A stretch of DNA of 64,000 nucleotides from Spiroplasma melliferum. Lineage in GTDB: Bacteria; Bacillota_I; Bacilli_A; Mycoplasmatales; Mycoplasmataceae. Location: positions 1,240,001 through 1,304,000 of the forward strand of contig CP029202.1 of NCBI GenBank assembly GCA_005222125.1, in the 5' to 3' direction. A program made the translations under genes and the position numbers. Shown piece after piece: positions 12,624-23,582 of this stretch (its first letter is position 1; each line of letters opens with the position of its first letter). A model generated the notes under the pieces. It was not told where the DNA came from and ran no database searches. It saw only the letters and a program-made list of their open reading frames with translations.

Positions 12624-13226
12624 TTGCAACAGTTAAAAGAAAATAAATTAATTACAAATGAAATAAATATTAAAAAATCACGCTTTCTTTGTCTCTTACA
12701 AAAAGTTACTTCCGAGCATGAAGCACTTGAATTTATTAAAACAAATCAACAAGTAAACGCTACGCACAACTGTTACGCTTATATTATTGGAAAAAATCAA
12801 AATATTATTCGAAAAAGTGATGATGGTGAACCAACTAATACTGCTGGAAAACCAATTTTAGACATTTTACTTCATCATAATTTAACTAATGTTGTATGCT
12901 TAGTTATTCGTTATTTTGGAGGAATTAAATTAGGTGCTGGCGGATTAATTCGTGCTTATGCTAATAGTGTTAAAACAAATTTAAAAAAAGCCGAATTAAT
13001 TCCTTTTTTTGAAACAAAAGATATTATTATTAAATTTCCAATTAATAAAATTAAATTAGTTGATGAATATTTAACATATCATTATCAAAATTTAGCAATT
13101 AATAAAAATTTTACCGAACCTATTAGTTATCAATTTTCGCTGCCTAGTGAACAAATTTATCTTTTTACTTTATGAGCCAACAATAATAAAATTAATGTAA
13201 TTATTTCCGAACATATAAATAATTAA
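12624..13226 (+). CDS. YigZ/IMPACT family protein
   Basis: 200 aa. Signature motifs HNCYAYIIG, RKSDDGEPTNTAGKPIL and VIRYFGGIKLGAGGL define the UPF0029/IMPACT domain, followed by the short C-terminal domain. A TTG start at 12624 is chosen because AAGGAAGG lies eight bases upstream and the N-terminus then matches the family (IKKSRFLCLL about 15 residues in); an ATG at 12603 in the same frame has no ribosome site. The only host gene on the plus strand in the first 22 kb. Its 3' end overlaps the trmB 3' end by 26 bp. Precise function unknown; relatives are linked to translation stress. Confidence 0.9.
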
Positions 13227-13842
13227 TATTTTTCCCAAGTTTAACAAAACGTTGTTCATATTCAGTTGGAATATTATTTTTCAAATACTGACTTTGATAT
13301 AGATTTGTTGTATAATCAACAATTTTTCAATTATTTTCTTTAAATGATTCTAATGAATAGTTAAATAATTGATCATTATCTGTTTTAAAATGAATTTCAC
13401 CATTATCCTGTAAAATAATTTGATAAAAATTTAAAAATATTTTATTTGTTAACCGACGTTTTTCATGACGGGCTTTAGGCCAAGGATCAGAGAAATTTAA
13501 ATATATTTTATTAATTTCTTTAGATGCAAAAATTTCTGGCAAAAAAATAGCATCAAAAACAATTATTTTTAAATTAGGTAAATTTTCGGCAATAATTTTT
13601 TTTAAAGCTAACACTAAAACTGAAGGATACCGTTCAATTGCTAAAAAATTTTGATTTGGATATTTCTTTGCTAATGCTATAATAAAATCCCCTTTTCCCG
13701 AACCAATTTCAATATTTAAGGGATTATTATTTTTGAAGATCTTTTTCCCCCATTGCCCCCTATAATATTCTGGATTTTGAATTGCAAAGGTAGAATTTTC
13801 CATAATATATTTTGTTGCTCAAGGTTTATTTCTTAGTCTCAT
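13201..13842 (-). CDS. trmB: tRNA (guanine-N7-)-methyltransferase
   Basis: 213 aa. The N-terminus MRLRNKPWA is the family start, reached only with TGA as Trp. SAM-binding loop IEIGSGKGDF at about residues 43-52, then NFSDPWPKARHEKRR, the TrmB catalytic and substrate motif. It methylates G46 of tRNA variable loops. The start lies inside the end of the GGDEF/EAL-like gene (17-bp overlap), so translation is probably coupled; convergent with the YigZ gene. Confidence 0.97.
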
Positions 13843-15865
13843 CTTTAAATCCTTTCCGACTGTTTTTTAATAAAGCTAATTTTATCTCATTACCAATTTC
13901 ATTTTGTGGTTCATCATAAGTTCCAAATAATGAACCAAACATATAATTGATTTTTAGTTCTTTTAATTTACTATATCCTAAATAACTATTAACTTGTGGT
14001 GCAATTAAAATAATATCAAGTTTTTCTGCCAAAATAATATATTCTTTAATTAAATTTTGATAATGAGAATGAATAAACATTTCTCGAATACTCGTCGATG
14101 AAAAAACAGCATAATTAGGTTCATAATAATACAAACTATTTAATTCTGTGTCAATTGCCCCAAAATTTTTAACAGCAACTTCAATACCAATATTTTTAAT
14201 TGTATTTAAATTTTTTTTAAATTTTTCAGGATCAAATCCAGTTTCCATTAAATCAAAGGTTAAAATTAAATTACCCGGTTTTACTTTTAATTCAATTAAT
14301 TTTGTTGCAAATTTTTTTAAATTAAACTGCTCACTAGCAATAAAACTAGCTGGATAAGTAATAAATAATTTTTGTTCTAAATAATTATCTAATTTACGAA
14401 AATTTTTAATATTTAGTGCAGCATTAAAACGAACTAGCATTGTTTCATGCGCAATTCCACCAAAAACATTACTATCTTTTGCAAATATTAAATCACTATC
14501 AACCCCATCAACTAAATTACTACTATAATGATACGCTAATTTAAGACCATTATTCACATTTATAATTGGAGAATATAAACTAACAATTTTTTCTAGCTGA
14601 ATATGCTCATTTAAAGCTAAAATACTACGTTTTTGGTTTGATAATTCTTTAATATTTTCAGGGTCAATAAAAATAATTTGATTTGAATATTCAAGATTTA
14701 ACCGATTATCTGCTGTTGCAATATTATATTCCTTTAACTTATTTAAATTATTTGATTGTAAGCCATATAATGAAGCATATCCTTGCAATTTAACAATTAT
14801 TTTATAATTTTTTAAAATAAAAGTAGTATTAACTTGTCGCAATAAAATTTCAAATTGTTTTAATAAATCAGTTTCTGGCCGTAACTTACTTTTATTATGC
14901 ACTAAGATACTACTAATATCAGGTTTCTCATTTTGATCAAGTGGAAGAAAAATGCCAAAATGATTTAAACTTGCTTTAAAAAATAAAACATTTTGTTCTT
15001 TTCATAATGTAAAAACTTGATGAGAAATAAGATCAATAATTTTATTTTTAACATTACTATTTAGAAATTTATCTAGTTTTTCAATATTATTAATCATAAA
15101 AGTAAAATAAATTCCACGACGGATTTTATTTTTATGAATTAAATTATAAATAGCATCATGTGCTAAAGCTTCACGAACATAACTATTACGATCGTATTCA
15201 ATAATATTTTGTAATTTTATCGCATGAACATAAATTAATTCAACAATCCCACAAATACTATAAGCAAAATAAGTCATTGCAATTCAAACTAAAACATATA
15301 GTTCACTTACAAAGTTTTCTGACATAGCCATTCTTTTTGATTGTGCTAAAACAATAATTGAGGCCGTAATAAACCCTGTTAATGTCAATAAAGACCATCT
15401 AGTTCATTTTGTTCATTTAAAATGCCAACTCACAAAAACAATTAGAAGGGTTAAAGCATAAAGCACTGAAATCATAATAATATTAGGAGTACCTGTTAAA
15501 GGCAAAAAATAGTTATTATTTAAAAATGGTAAAATTCCAAAAAGAAAAGTAAAAATAATAATCGTATATAGAATTGTGGCAAAACAAGAAATAAAAACAC
15601 CTATCATTCAACAAACTATTATTGGTAAAAAAATATTAATAGCAATCATTGTATTGGTTTCCCCAGTTTTTGGCGGTACAAAAACTGGGATTAATCCTTG
15701 TGCAATAATAACCAAAATTGCAAAAACACCATCAATAACAACTTGATAATAAATTGAAAAACGAGCAAAATAATTACGAACTAGACCTCATGTAAAAATA
15801 TAAATGACAGAAAAAATAATTATAAATAATAGATATACAAAAATAATATTTAAAATATTACTCAC
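13826..15865 (-). CDS. Membrane protein with degenerate GGDEF and EAL domains
   Basis: 679 aa, continuous with TGA as Trp. GTG start at 15865 after GAGGTG. Residues 1-190 contain about six hydrophobic segments. Residues 200-310 resemble a GGDEF fold (EALAHDAIYNLIHKNKIRRG, then a strand where the signature would be, reading NHFGIFLP instead of GGDEF). Residues 430-670 resemble an EAL domain (YSPIINVNNGLKLAYHY where the family has EALxR; later FDLMETGFD and VAVKNFG in the positions of the ELTE and DDFG motifs). The catalytic Glu of EAL and the GGDEF signature both appear lost, so a role as a receptor or scaffold rather than an enzyme is likely. Upstream of and overlapping trmB. Confidence 0.7.
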
Positions 15866-15940
15866 TTATTTTCACCTCATTTAACAAACCTTATACTTTT
15901 TTTATTATATCATTCCTTTTAAAAATATTTTTTAATTAAA

Positions 15941-16015
15941 AAAAGAAACTAAAATTCTCATAAATAATTTCTTAAACCGAGTAATTTATTTATGACAAGA
16001 CAAGTTTCTTTTAAT
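15941..16015 (-). terminator. Long hairpin terminator after tmRNA
   Basis: Outer stem AAAGAAACT / AGTTTCTTT closed over an inner stem CATAAATAA / TTATTTATG; the U-run lies on the minus-strand exit side. It ends the tmRNA transcript about 30 nt past the CCA end. Confidence 0.6.
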
Positions 16016-16044
16016 TTCTGACTTATTTTTATAAAAATAAAAAA

Positions 16045-16468
16045 TGGTGGAGATGGCGGGAATTGAACCCGCGTCCACAAATAATGTTCTAATACCTTCT
16101 ACAGTTTAGTCTAATCATCTTTCTTTCATTATTTAATAATAGGACTAGACAACTAATTAAATAACTAGATAATAAGATTTTCAAAATTCTAACATTATCA
16201 ATTAGAATTTCTATTAGATTAAGACTTGAGATACGATAATAGTTAATAATCTATAATTAACTATTATTACGGCTAGCAATCCTCTAACAACGAGGAATTA
16301 AGCTGCTAACATTGAACCTGGTAGTTGATTGTTCATCAACGAAACTGGAATTTCAATTTTGTCTTCTTTTTGTTTTTTGTTTGCGTTTCTTCAAACCTAG
16401 TAGCATTATAGTCTGCCAAACTACTGCCAATATTAGTAGATCATTCCTGTCGAAACCGGAACATCCCC
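16045..16468 (-). ncRNA. ssrA: Transfer-messenger RNA (tmRNA)
   Basis: About 424 nt. The 5' end GGGGATGTTCCGGTTTCGAC pairs over seven bases with the 3' end CATCTCC followed by A and encoded CCA; the TGGCGGGAATTGAACC block on the plus strand is the T-arm. The tag frame runs from a GCA resume codon at 16384 down to TAA at 16298-16300 and encodes 28 residues, beginning ANKKQKEDK and ending SMLAA, the C-terminal AA degron type. Together with SmpB it rescues stalled ribosomes and marks the product for proteolysis. Confidence 0.95.
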
Positions 16469-16476
16469 ATAGGTTC

Positions 16477-16505
16477 ATTATACTCTTAAATTATTAAATA
16501 GTAAA
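16477..16505 (-). promoter_or_regulatory. Promoter of tmRNA
   Basis: -10 TATAAT (16477-16482) and -35 TTTACT (16500-16505), 17-bp spacer, with the mature 5' G nine bases after the -10. Confidence 0.7.
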
Positions 16506-16553
16506 TAAGGACTATTTCTTACATTTTTTTTGAAATAACTGCTTAAAATGATA

Positions 16554-17780
16554 TTAATAACTAATTTCTTTTCCAATTTTTAAACCTAAAGTAATTCGAA
16601 TTAAAGCATAATAATCCATCATTAAACTAAAATTACTAAAAAATAAGGTAAATAGTAAGAAAAGCCCCATACCTAGAATATAATCCTTTTGTAGTCAAAA
16701 TAATAATCGTTCAACAATTAAACTAGGTTTTGTAATTAAATTATTATTTTTTAAATTTAAATATTCAACATAATGACTTAAACTACTAAAAAAATAACTA
16801 AATAACCCAAGACTAGTAATTAGCATTATAAGTTTTAAAAAATTTATTGCAATTACACTATCATTTTTATTAATTCAATTTACCAAGTATATAATACTTT
16901 GCAATAATATTTCAATTATCAAACAGATAATAGTAAGAATACTTAAAATATAAATAATGTTATTAGAATCTAAAGAATAATTTGTTCCATTATAATAATA
17001 AACTATTCAATCATTGGGGTTTCATTGAAAAATACCTGATAAAAAAATATAAAAAGTTAAAAGAATTTGAATAGTTTTAAAAACAATTAAAGTAATATTA
17101 ATATTTTTTTCAAACACTAACCATGTTCAAAATTTTTGAAAATCATATTTTTTTGTTAAGAAAAAATTAATTTTTTTGGGTGAATAATATTTCAATCGTA
17201 ATATTCTCATTTGTAAAATTTGTAAATTATTATTATCGTGAATTTTACAATTAAAGAAAGTCGTAATTTCATTATAAAATTTACTATTTGTTTTACAAAT
17301 TAAATACTTATCTAGAAACTGAAACAAACTAATGTTATTAAAAATAGATACTTTAACTTGATTATCATCCAAGTCATATTCACTAAAAATACTTTTTAAT
17401 GTTTGGTGATTAAAATAAATAATTGTTTTTCACTGATATGAGTAAGTTATTATAAAAAATAAAATAAAAGTAAAAATACTAGCAGCTGTTGTAATAGCGT
17501 AAAAAATCTTTCGTGACAATAACCTTCATTCTGGTAAATAATTATTGCTAAAAGTGAAATCTGATGTTAAAAATAATAAGAATAATTGTAATACATTTAG
17601 AATTAAACCAATATTAATAATAACTAATAAAAAATAAAATAATTTATTAGCACTTCAACTTTCACTATTTTTTTTATTTTTAAAATGTTTTAATAAATAA
17701 ATTCCTTCCCAACTACTACCAAAAAGAAAAACCAAAACATTTAAAACAATAAAATATTTTAAAGAAACTAAATCTGTCAT
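16554..17780 (-). CDS. Polytopic membrane protein of unknown function
   Basis: 408 aa, about eight hydrophobic segments: roughly four in residues 1-140, then a soluble domain (about 145-225, basic, with a Cys-containing CKIHDNNN stretch), then four more. The start at 17780 has GGAGAAAAAAT just upstream. Last gene of a four-gene operon; 15 bp separates it from the lipoprotein gene. Family not recognised; the arrangement suggests it anchors or energises the surface proteins encoded upstream. Confidence 0.75.
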
Positions 17781-17795
17781 ATTTTTTCTCCTTCC

Positions 17796-18980
17796 TTAAG
17801 CAATTTTAAAAGAAACATGTGTACCAACAGTTCCGGCTGCATGATTAATTTTAAGATAATTTTTATTACTGCTTTTAAATCAAGCAAAAACATATGGTAA
17901 TCCCCCATGGTCAGCACTCTTTCATAAATTTTTTAACTGAGTTGTTGGTGGTCATAAATCTAAGTCATTTGGCTGTGCTCCCTTTTTTAAAACAACATTT
18001 ACATCAGTTGCTTGCATAAAATGTGAATTATGAACATGCGCTGATCATTTAATTAAATAATCAGTTACATCGTTAATGACTTCTGCAATGGTAGTTGTTC
18101 CATCATATGTTTTGTTAGCAATAGGTTTTCAATCAATATTTCGTCAGTCCTTAGCATTAAAATCATTACTTTCAATTGCAACATTTCAAACTGACAAGAA
18201 TTCTGGTTTTTCATAAAAACCAAATCCTTTACTTTCTAGCATTACTTTATAATTACTTTCAATAACTGTGGGATTAAATATTAGCATTGCTTTTGGAGCA
18301 TCAAATTTAATAAAGTTACTATTGTCTTTTTTGGCATTAATTTCCAAATTAAAGAAACCAACTGGTAATGGGTTATTGTCATTTCACATTTCTTTTTTCC
18401 TATAGTAGGTTACAATTTCCTCATATCCTTCTTCAGTTTGTAAAATATTATTAACATTTTGTATAAATCCCGCCATTAATTTAGCATTATCCATTGGGAC
18501 TGGATTATTAGAATAAAATAGTACACTATTTTTTAAAATATTTAATTCAGTTAAATCAACATTAGTATTAATTGTAATTCATTTTTCCTTTTGATAATGA
18601 CCATAATTATTTGGCGTAATATGAATTGAAAAATAAGTAATTGGTAATAAGTTTCGAACAACACTAAAGTCAATTAAATAATCTGGATTAGGCGTTGTAT
18701 GGTAACCATAATAAATATCAACATTAATTTTAAAAAGATCGATTTCCTTAAAATTAATTTGAATAATTTTGAGAACAGTACTTCGTAAAGTTTGAAACCC
18801 ACCAAGTTCACTACCCAACATTTGATCAACTGTTCACTGATAATTTTGAAATACTGTCTCATTAATTTGTGTTAAGTCAAAATTAAGACTCTTTTCTTGT
18901 GCAGTTTTACAAGCAATAAGCGGGCTAATATTTCCAAATAAAATAGTTCCTGCTAATAATGATCCTAATAACTTTTTCAT
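17796..18980 (-). CDS. Lipoprotein, paralogue of the first gene of the same operon
   Basis: 394 aa. Signal peptide with lipobox LIAC (Cys at residue 24); start at 18980 after AAGGAGG. Residues 55-125 contain the block LRSTVLKIIQ, then VDIYYGYHTTPN, which aligns with LRVDIYYGHVDDSN in the exported protein at 21210-22373 at a similar distance from the N-terminus, so the two are probably diverged duplicates. No enzyme motif seen. The gap to the upstream gene is nine bp. Confidence 0.75.
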
Positions 18981-18989
18981 AATCCTCCT

Positions 18990-21194
18990 TTATAAGGAAT
19001 TAACATACATAAATAATTCATAAACTTGTTCTCCTATTGTTTTTCCATAATTTAAACTTGGTTGTTCAAACACAACATCATTTAATGTAAATTGTTTTGG
19101 ATATCACTTATATTTATTATCTCTTGTTGTTGAAGCAGGAAAACCAATTGCATTTAGAGCGCGATTTAAATCATATTTTTTATCTGGATATATTTCCATT
19201 AACATCATCATTTTATGAACCATTTCTATTCCATCAATATAATTTTTAAAACGGACACTATAACGTGGACCATTAATATTTCCAACATAAACTAAATTAT
19301 CATCTCCTGATTCAAATTGACCATCCATTTCTTTTTTAGCATAATAATCATCACGATATAAATCATATGACCATCTTACATAACCATTTGCACCTAATTT
19401 ATAAGCCATTAAAGGTCCTCAAATTTGTTCACTATTATCAGATTGAATATACGCTGCTGGAAAATTATTTCAAGAAGTATAAATCATGGTTGCATTACCA
19501 AATGTTTGACGACGAAGGATATTACTTCGTAACTTATAAATATTAATATTATTAAATTTTTCTACTATTTCACGGTATTGCAAAATCATTTGGTCATATT
19601 TATTAACAAAAATATTTTGAATATCATCTTCATCAAATGGATTATAACGGAAACGTCAGCCAGCAAAAATACTAGATTTAATAACATTATACGGGTCATT
19701 TTCAACTACATTTTTCATTGTTAATTCATTAGTTTTATCTGCTAATTCATCAAATGATTCATATAAAGTAATTTGTTTACCATTTGGTGTTAAGTACTCT
19801 GGCTTGTTTCGAATTGAATTTCAATGGTTTGATAATGCTTTAATAAATTTACTATGAATTGTTTTTAAATAAGCATCAAAGTTTTTCCCAGGCATACCAT
19901 TACTTGACTTTACTAATTCAGCATTAAATGTTCGTTGAGGACCCTTTTTAGCACCATTTTTAAGGTAAAAAAAGGTAAAGTCTCCTGGTTCCATTGCTGA
20001 AAACATAAACTCCGTAAATCCTAATTTCGCAACAACTTTTAAGTATTCATCAAATGCATTAAAATCAAATTCTCATTCTCAATCTGGATCATTAAAAACA
20101 GCATTTAAATCACTACTTTTAATATAATTTTCATATTCTTCATCACTTCATCCTTCTGATGATTTATTTAATTTTCCTGCTCATTGAATTAATTGGTAGT
20201 TTCATCCTGGCCCATATAAATAAAATGTATTAGATTTTTTTAATGCTTCTAAATGGGCTAATAAATATGGCCGCATTTTTGGGGATAAATAACTTGGTAA
20301 ATTGTTATCAAAAGGACCAATTTTGTCATCAAGTTCCTTTACATTTGCTCTTTTCTGTCTTAAATTATCACCAGTATCAATATATTTCATACCATTTGAA
20401 GGAAATGATGTTGCACTAAACCCAAAGCGTTCATGCATTGGTTTATTTGAATCATCAGTTTTTAAAAGATAATTTTTAACTTCAACACTAAACTTGCGTT
20501 CAATACTAGTTTTAACTTGGCTATTAAAATGAAAACTTAATTTTATCGTAAAATTTTGAATTCCTAGTTTTGCTTGTGGACCAATGAAAAGACTAACTCA
20601 AAGCGGTTGAACATCATATGTTAACTCAGACAATGTGTTTTCTCCTAGCGCATCAGGCATATATTGTACTCCTGGGTAAATATAACGATCAGAACTTGCT
20701 GCATTTGGAAAAGCTTTAATATAAGTTAAAAAAACAATATCACTAATAATAGCGGCGTCCTTATTATCATTTACAATTGATATTTGTAAATCATGATATT
20801 TAGTAATGTCTTCCTTATTTAATAAAATTAACTGTGTATTAAGATGTTGATTTCTTCATGCTGTTAACCGTGGGCGATCATTTGTACATTTTAATAAATC
20901 TTTGCGATTTCCATAAAAAAATGGATTGCCATTTTCATCTTCATTATAAGCACTATAAGTAAATTTTGAATCACCAAAAAAAGTATGGAAATATGAATTA
21001 TCATCTGATTGCGGATTTTTATTATTGCCACAACCATATTGAAAATTAAACTGGTTATCATAACGACCACCACTGCCACCACCAGGATAATTCCCTTCAA
21101 AACGACTACAACTAACAACCATCATCACAAAAGGAGGAATTAAAACAATAACTAATAAAATTTGAATCATATTTTTAAACGATATTTTTTTCAT
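18990..21194 (-). CDS. Large lipoprotein with DUF4091-like (glycosidase-like) region
   Basis: 734 aa. Signal peptide with lipobox MVVSC; start at 21194 after GAGGAG. A Gly-rich linker (PGGGSGGR) follows the lipid anchor. A C-terminal block GANGYVRWSYDLYRDDYY, then DNLVYVGNINGPRYSVRFKN and GIEMVHKM, matches the pattern of DUF4091, a domain found C-terminal to glycoside-hydrolase-like barrels (W-x-Y, GD/YP and GxED motifs in the family). The middle has Trp-rich stretches compatible with a TIM barrel. Inferred role: surface carbohydrate binding or hydrolysis on host tissue. Confidence 0.65.
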
Positions 21195-21209
21195 TTGTTT
21201 ACTCCTCAC

Positions 21210-22373
21210 TTAAACCATAAATCCTAAATGCACACCTGGCAAGGTGCTTAAATCTAGTGAAGTATCCTTTGCATTAATTAATTCTAATCATACCCAATGT
21301 TTTTTCTTTCCGCCTGAAGAAAAAGTATATAATTTATCTAATGTTGTTTCCTCCTCAAGTAAATTAGGATCAGAATATCCATTCTTACGAAATTGTAATT
21401 CAAAAACACTCATCGCCAAATTATAATGGTATATTGTATCAATTGCCTTAATAACAAATAATTTTATATCATCATATAAACTAGCTAAGGTACTATTTAA
21501 AGTGACATTTTTATCTAAAATTGCATAATCAAAATTATGACTTTTAAAATCCTTACTTGTAATTTTAATAGTTGCTGCCGTATTCATTGTAAAATTTTCC
21601 TCAGGAAGTTTAAATAATGATGCTTGCAATCGTTCTGGAATATATTTAAATAAATCATCGGTAATTGTTAACATATTATCTTTCTCAGGAATAAATTTAT
21701 TACTTAATTTTATAAAAAAACTAATATCCTTATTTAAGGTCATTTGTCCTGGTTGTAATTCCATCCCCGCGGTAATATCTAATCCCATTTTTTGAAATTG
21801 ATTATTAAAATTATTAAGAATTATTTGATTACTTAATAATTTATTTCAACTATCCACAAGTTTATCTTCACTATTAATTTGTCCCTTTGAATTATCAAAT
21901 TTAATAAATTGATTATTAATAAAATTTCAAGTTGGGCGATAATCAAATTGTAAAAAACTATGTCCATAAAATTCACTTTTTTCTGTTGCAAAAATTCCAA
22001 CAGTAAACCAAAAAATATAATTAGTATTAGTAAAATCAGCAAAATTAATTGCTTTGGCATTATAAAAGTTACTATCATCAACATGACCATAATAAATATC
22101 AACTCTTAAATTTTTGACAATATTTAATCCTAAGTTATTTTGTAAACCCAGCATAACATTACTACGAATGGATGGCATTAATCCATCATCGTAACCTCGA
22201 AGGCTATTTAAACCTCATTTGTTATTAGTCATAATTGATTGTGGTTTTAATAAAAGACCTAAATTTTTTGTTTCTTTTCATCATAGATTAGTTGAAATTA
22301 AACTAAAACTTGTAGCAATAGGAAAAATAAATATCATTAAATAAAATAATTTTCGCAATTTTATTTTCTCCAT
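21210..22373 (-). CDS. Exported protein, first gene of the surface operon
   Basis: 387 aa with an N-terminal hydrophobic signal (LFYLMIFIFPIATSFSLI) but no lipobox Cys, so secreted or anchored by the signal. The block NLRVDIYYGHVDDSN relates it to the lipoprotein at 17796-18980. The ATG at 22373 has little ribosome site; a TTG at 22358 has GGAG upstream and may be the real start. The prophage 1 terminal repeat begins only 37 bp upstream of 22373, so the native promoter has probably been displaced; a TATAAT occurs at the junction (22402-22407, minus strand). Confidence 0.7.
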
Positions 22374-22410
22374 TTTATTTTTTGGTTTATAGTTTCAGAT
22401 TTAATTATAT

Positions 22411-22441
22411 TGTAAATTGTAATATGAAGCAGAAAAAAATC
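22411..22441 (+). repeat. Left terminal inverted repeat of prophage 1
   Basis: Starts TGTAAATTGTAATATGAAG and ends AGAAAAAAATC; matches the reverse complement of 28017-28047 at about 26 of 31 positions. The same sequence occurs inverted at 56589-56619. Confidence 0.85.
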
Positions 22442-22466
22442 AACTTTGAAAGGAGTTGATTTTTTA

Positions 22467-22580
22467 ATGGAAAGAAAACATTATTTTATTTTGCGGTCCT
22501 TAGTAACTAAGTATGGAAAAGATAATGTTATTAATACTGTTAATAAGATAGTAACTAATAATGTAAAAGAAGATGAATAA
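22467..22580 (+). CDS. Small plectrovirus protein (37 aa)
   Basis: MERKHYFILRSLVTKYG..., preceded by GAAAGGAG. A nearly identical copy lies in prophage 2 (56449-56562), with one visible difference near the C-terminus (KEDE versus KENE). Basic and partly amphipathic. Function unknown; first gene after the terminal repeat in both elements. Confidence 0.65.
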   Translation: MERKHYFILRSLVTKYGKDNVINTVNKIVTNNVKEDE

Positions 22581-22658
22581 ATTATCCGCGTAATTTATTA
22601 GCGGTAATTTATTCAATAGTGTTTATTTTGAGCGTAGCGAACACGCGGAGCGTGTCGC
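22581..22658 (+). other. Two hairpins including a GC-rich one, candidate packaging or replication signal
   Basis: First hairpin 22581-22608 (stem CCGC / GCGG with AT flanks). Second 22637-22658: GCGAACACGCGGAGCGTGTC with GC content far above the surroundings. The GC-rich hairpin is kept in prophage 2 at 56371-56392 with loop GAA instead of GGA. Filamentous phages use a hairpin for packaging, so that role is a possibility, not shown. Confidence 0.5.
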
Positions 22659-22688
22659 GCAAGCTAAATTTTTAGGAGGAATTAAGTT

Positions 22689-22838
22689 ATGCCAGTTTGA
22701 TTAACGACAATATTTAGTGTTGTTATTATATTAGGTATTTTTGCTTGAATTGGTTTATCGATTTATCAAAAAATTCGCCAAATTCGAGGGAAGAAAAAAG
22801 ATAAGAAAGAGATTAAAAATAAGGAGGAAAATAAATAA
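22689..22838 (+). CDS. Plectrovirus small membrane protein (49 aa)
   Basis: MPVWLTTIFSVVIILGIFAW, one membrane segment, then a Lys-rich tail (QIRGKKKDKKEIKNK). TAGGAGGA upstream; stop overlaps the coat gene start as TAATG. Orthologue in prophage 2 at 56191-56340. Topology (short N-terminus, TM, basic tail) resembles small filamentous-phage virion or assembly proteins. Confidence 0.75.
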
Positions 22839-23086
22839 TGTTAGGTATGTATTTAACAACAGCTGTTAATTTTCTAGCTGCAGATACTCCTACTATTTCA
22901 GGTGGAATGGATTCTATTTGAAGTGGTTTAGGACAAGCTATGACAAAAGTTAAAGATGCTGTTTATGCTGTGTTACCACAATTAATGACCTTTTTAGGTG
23001 ATGCGTGAATTATTTTAATTCCATTTGGAATTTTTGTAATTATTAAGATTTTAAACTTTTTCCGTGTCATGGTTAAAGGATTTTAA
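22838..23086 (+). CDS. Major coat protein, plectrovirus type
   Basis: 82 aa. Hydrophobic N-terminus ending in FLAADTP (a possible leader cleavage after Ala), an amphipathic central helix, a membrane helix (WIILIPFGIFVIIKIL), then a short basic end FFRVMVKGF that would face DNA, the layout of inovirus major coat proteins. Overlaps the upstream gene by one base. The prophage 2 copy (55943-56191) differs at only a few residues (for example SGLGQAMTK versus TGLGNAMMK). Confidence 0.85.
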
Positions 23087-23582
23087 TATTTATTATAATC
23101 GATTATATATTTTAGCTGTGGCACACTAGCTTTTATGTGAGTTGATTAAATAATTTTGTTGTTTATTTTTGCACTATATACTGTCTACAATTAATAAATT
23201 TAGTTATATCGCTAATTTATTGTTTATAATATTGAGTCTATTATGAAACATATTTTTTTAGTAGGATTTAATAGAAATAAGAATATTTCTATTAAAGGTC
23301 ATAATAATAACAGTTTTAAACCAAAAATTTTTATAATATTTTTTATAAATATACCTACTTTCTTTTAAAAACTTGTAGGCAGTATATAGTGTAAAAATAT
23401 CAACTTAATTATAAACATATAATTTTATATTTTAATAGCTATTAGTTAAAACTAAGTAGTTATTTTCAGTGTGCCTTAATTTTTGATTTTATATATTTAA
23501 CATTGTTATTACCAATGTTTATTTAACAAGAATTAAGTTACATTAGTATACCAATGTTTATTACAGTAAGGAGTTTTTAATT
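23087..23582 (+). other. Phage intergenic region with nested inverted repeats and direct repeats
   Basis: No convincing gene in 496 bp. Outer repeat GGCACACT (23120-23127) / AGTGTGCC (23468-23475); inner 27-bp repeat with two mismatches (23164-23190 / 23373-23399) whose core is CACTATATACTG. The 182-bp core between the inner repeats differs from that of prophage 2 although the repeats are conserved. A palindrome TATAATCGATTATA follows the coat gene. At 23505-23570 the motif ACCAATGTTTATT occurs twice with a third diverged copy, just before the next gene. A 41-aa frame at 23243-23368 is not conserved and is not called. Confidence 0.6.

Noticed and set aside
16312-16497. 61-codon plus-strand frame
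   Set aside because: Falls within tmRNA on the opposite strand.
23243-23368. 41-codon frame in the prophage 1 repeat region
   Set aside because: No ribosome site and not conserved in prophage 2, where the frame is shifted.
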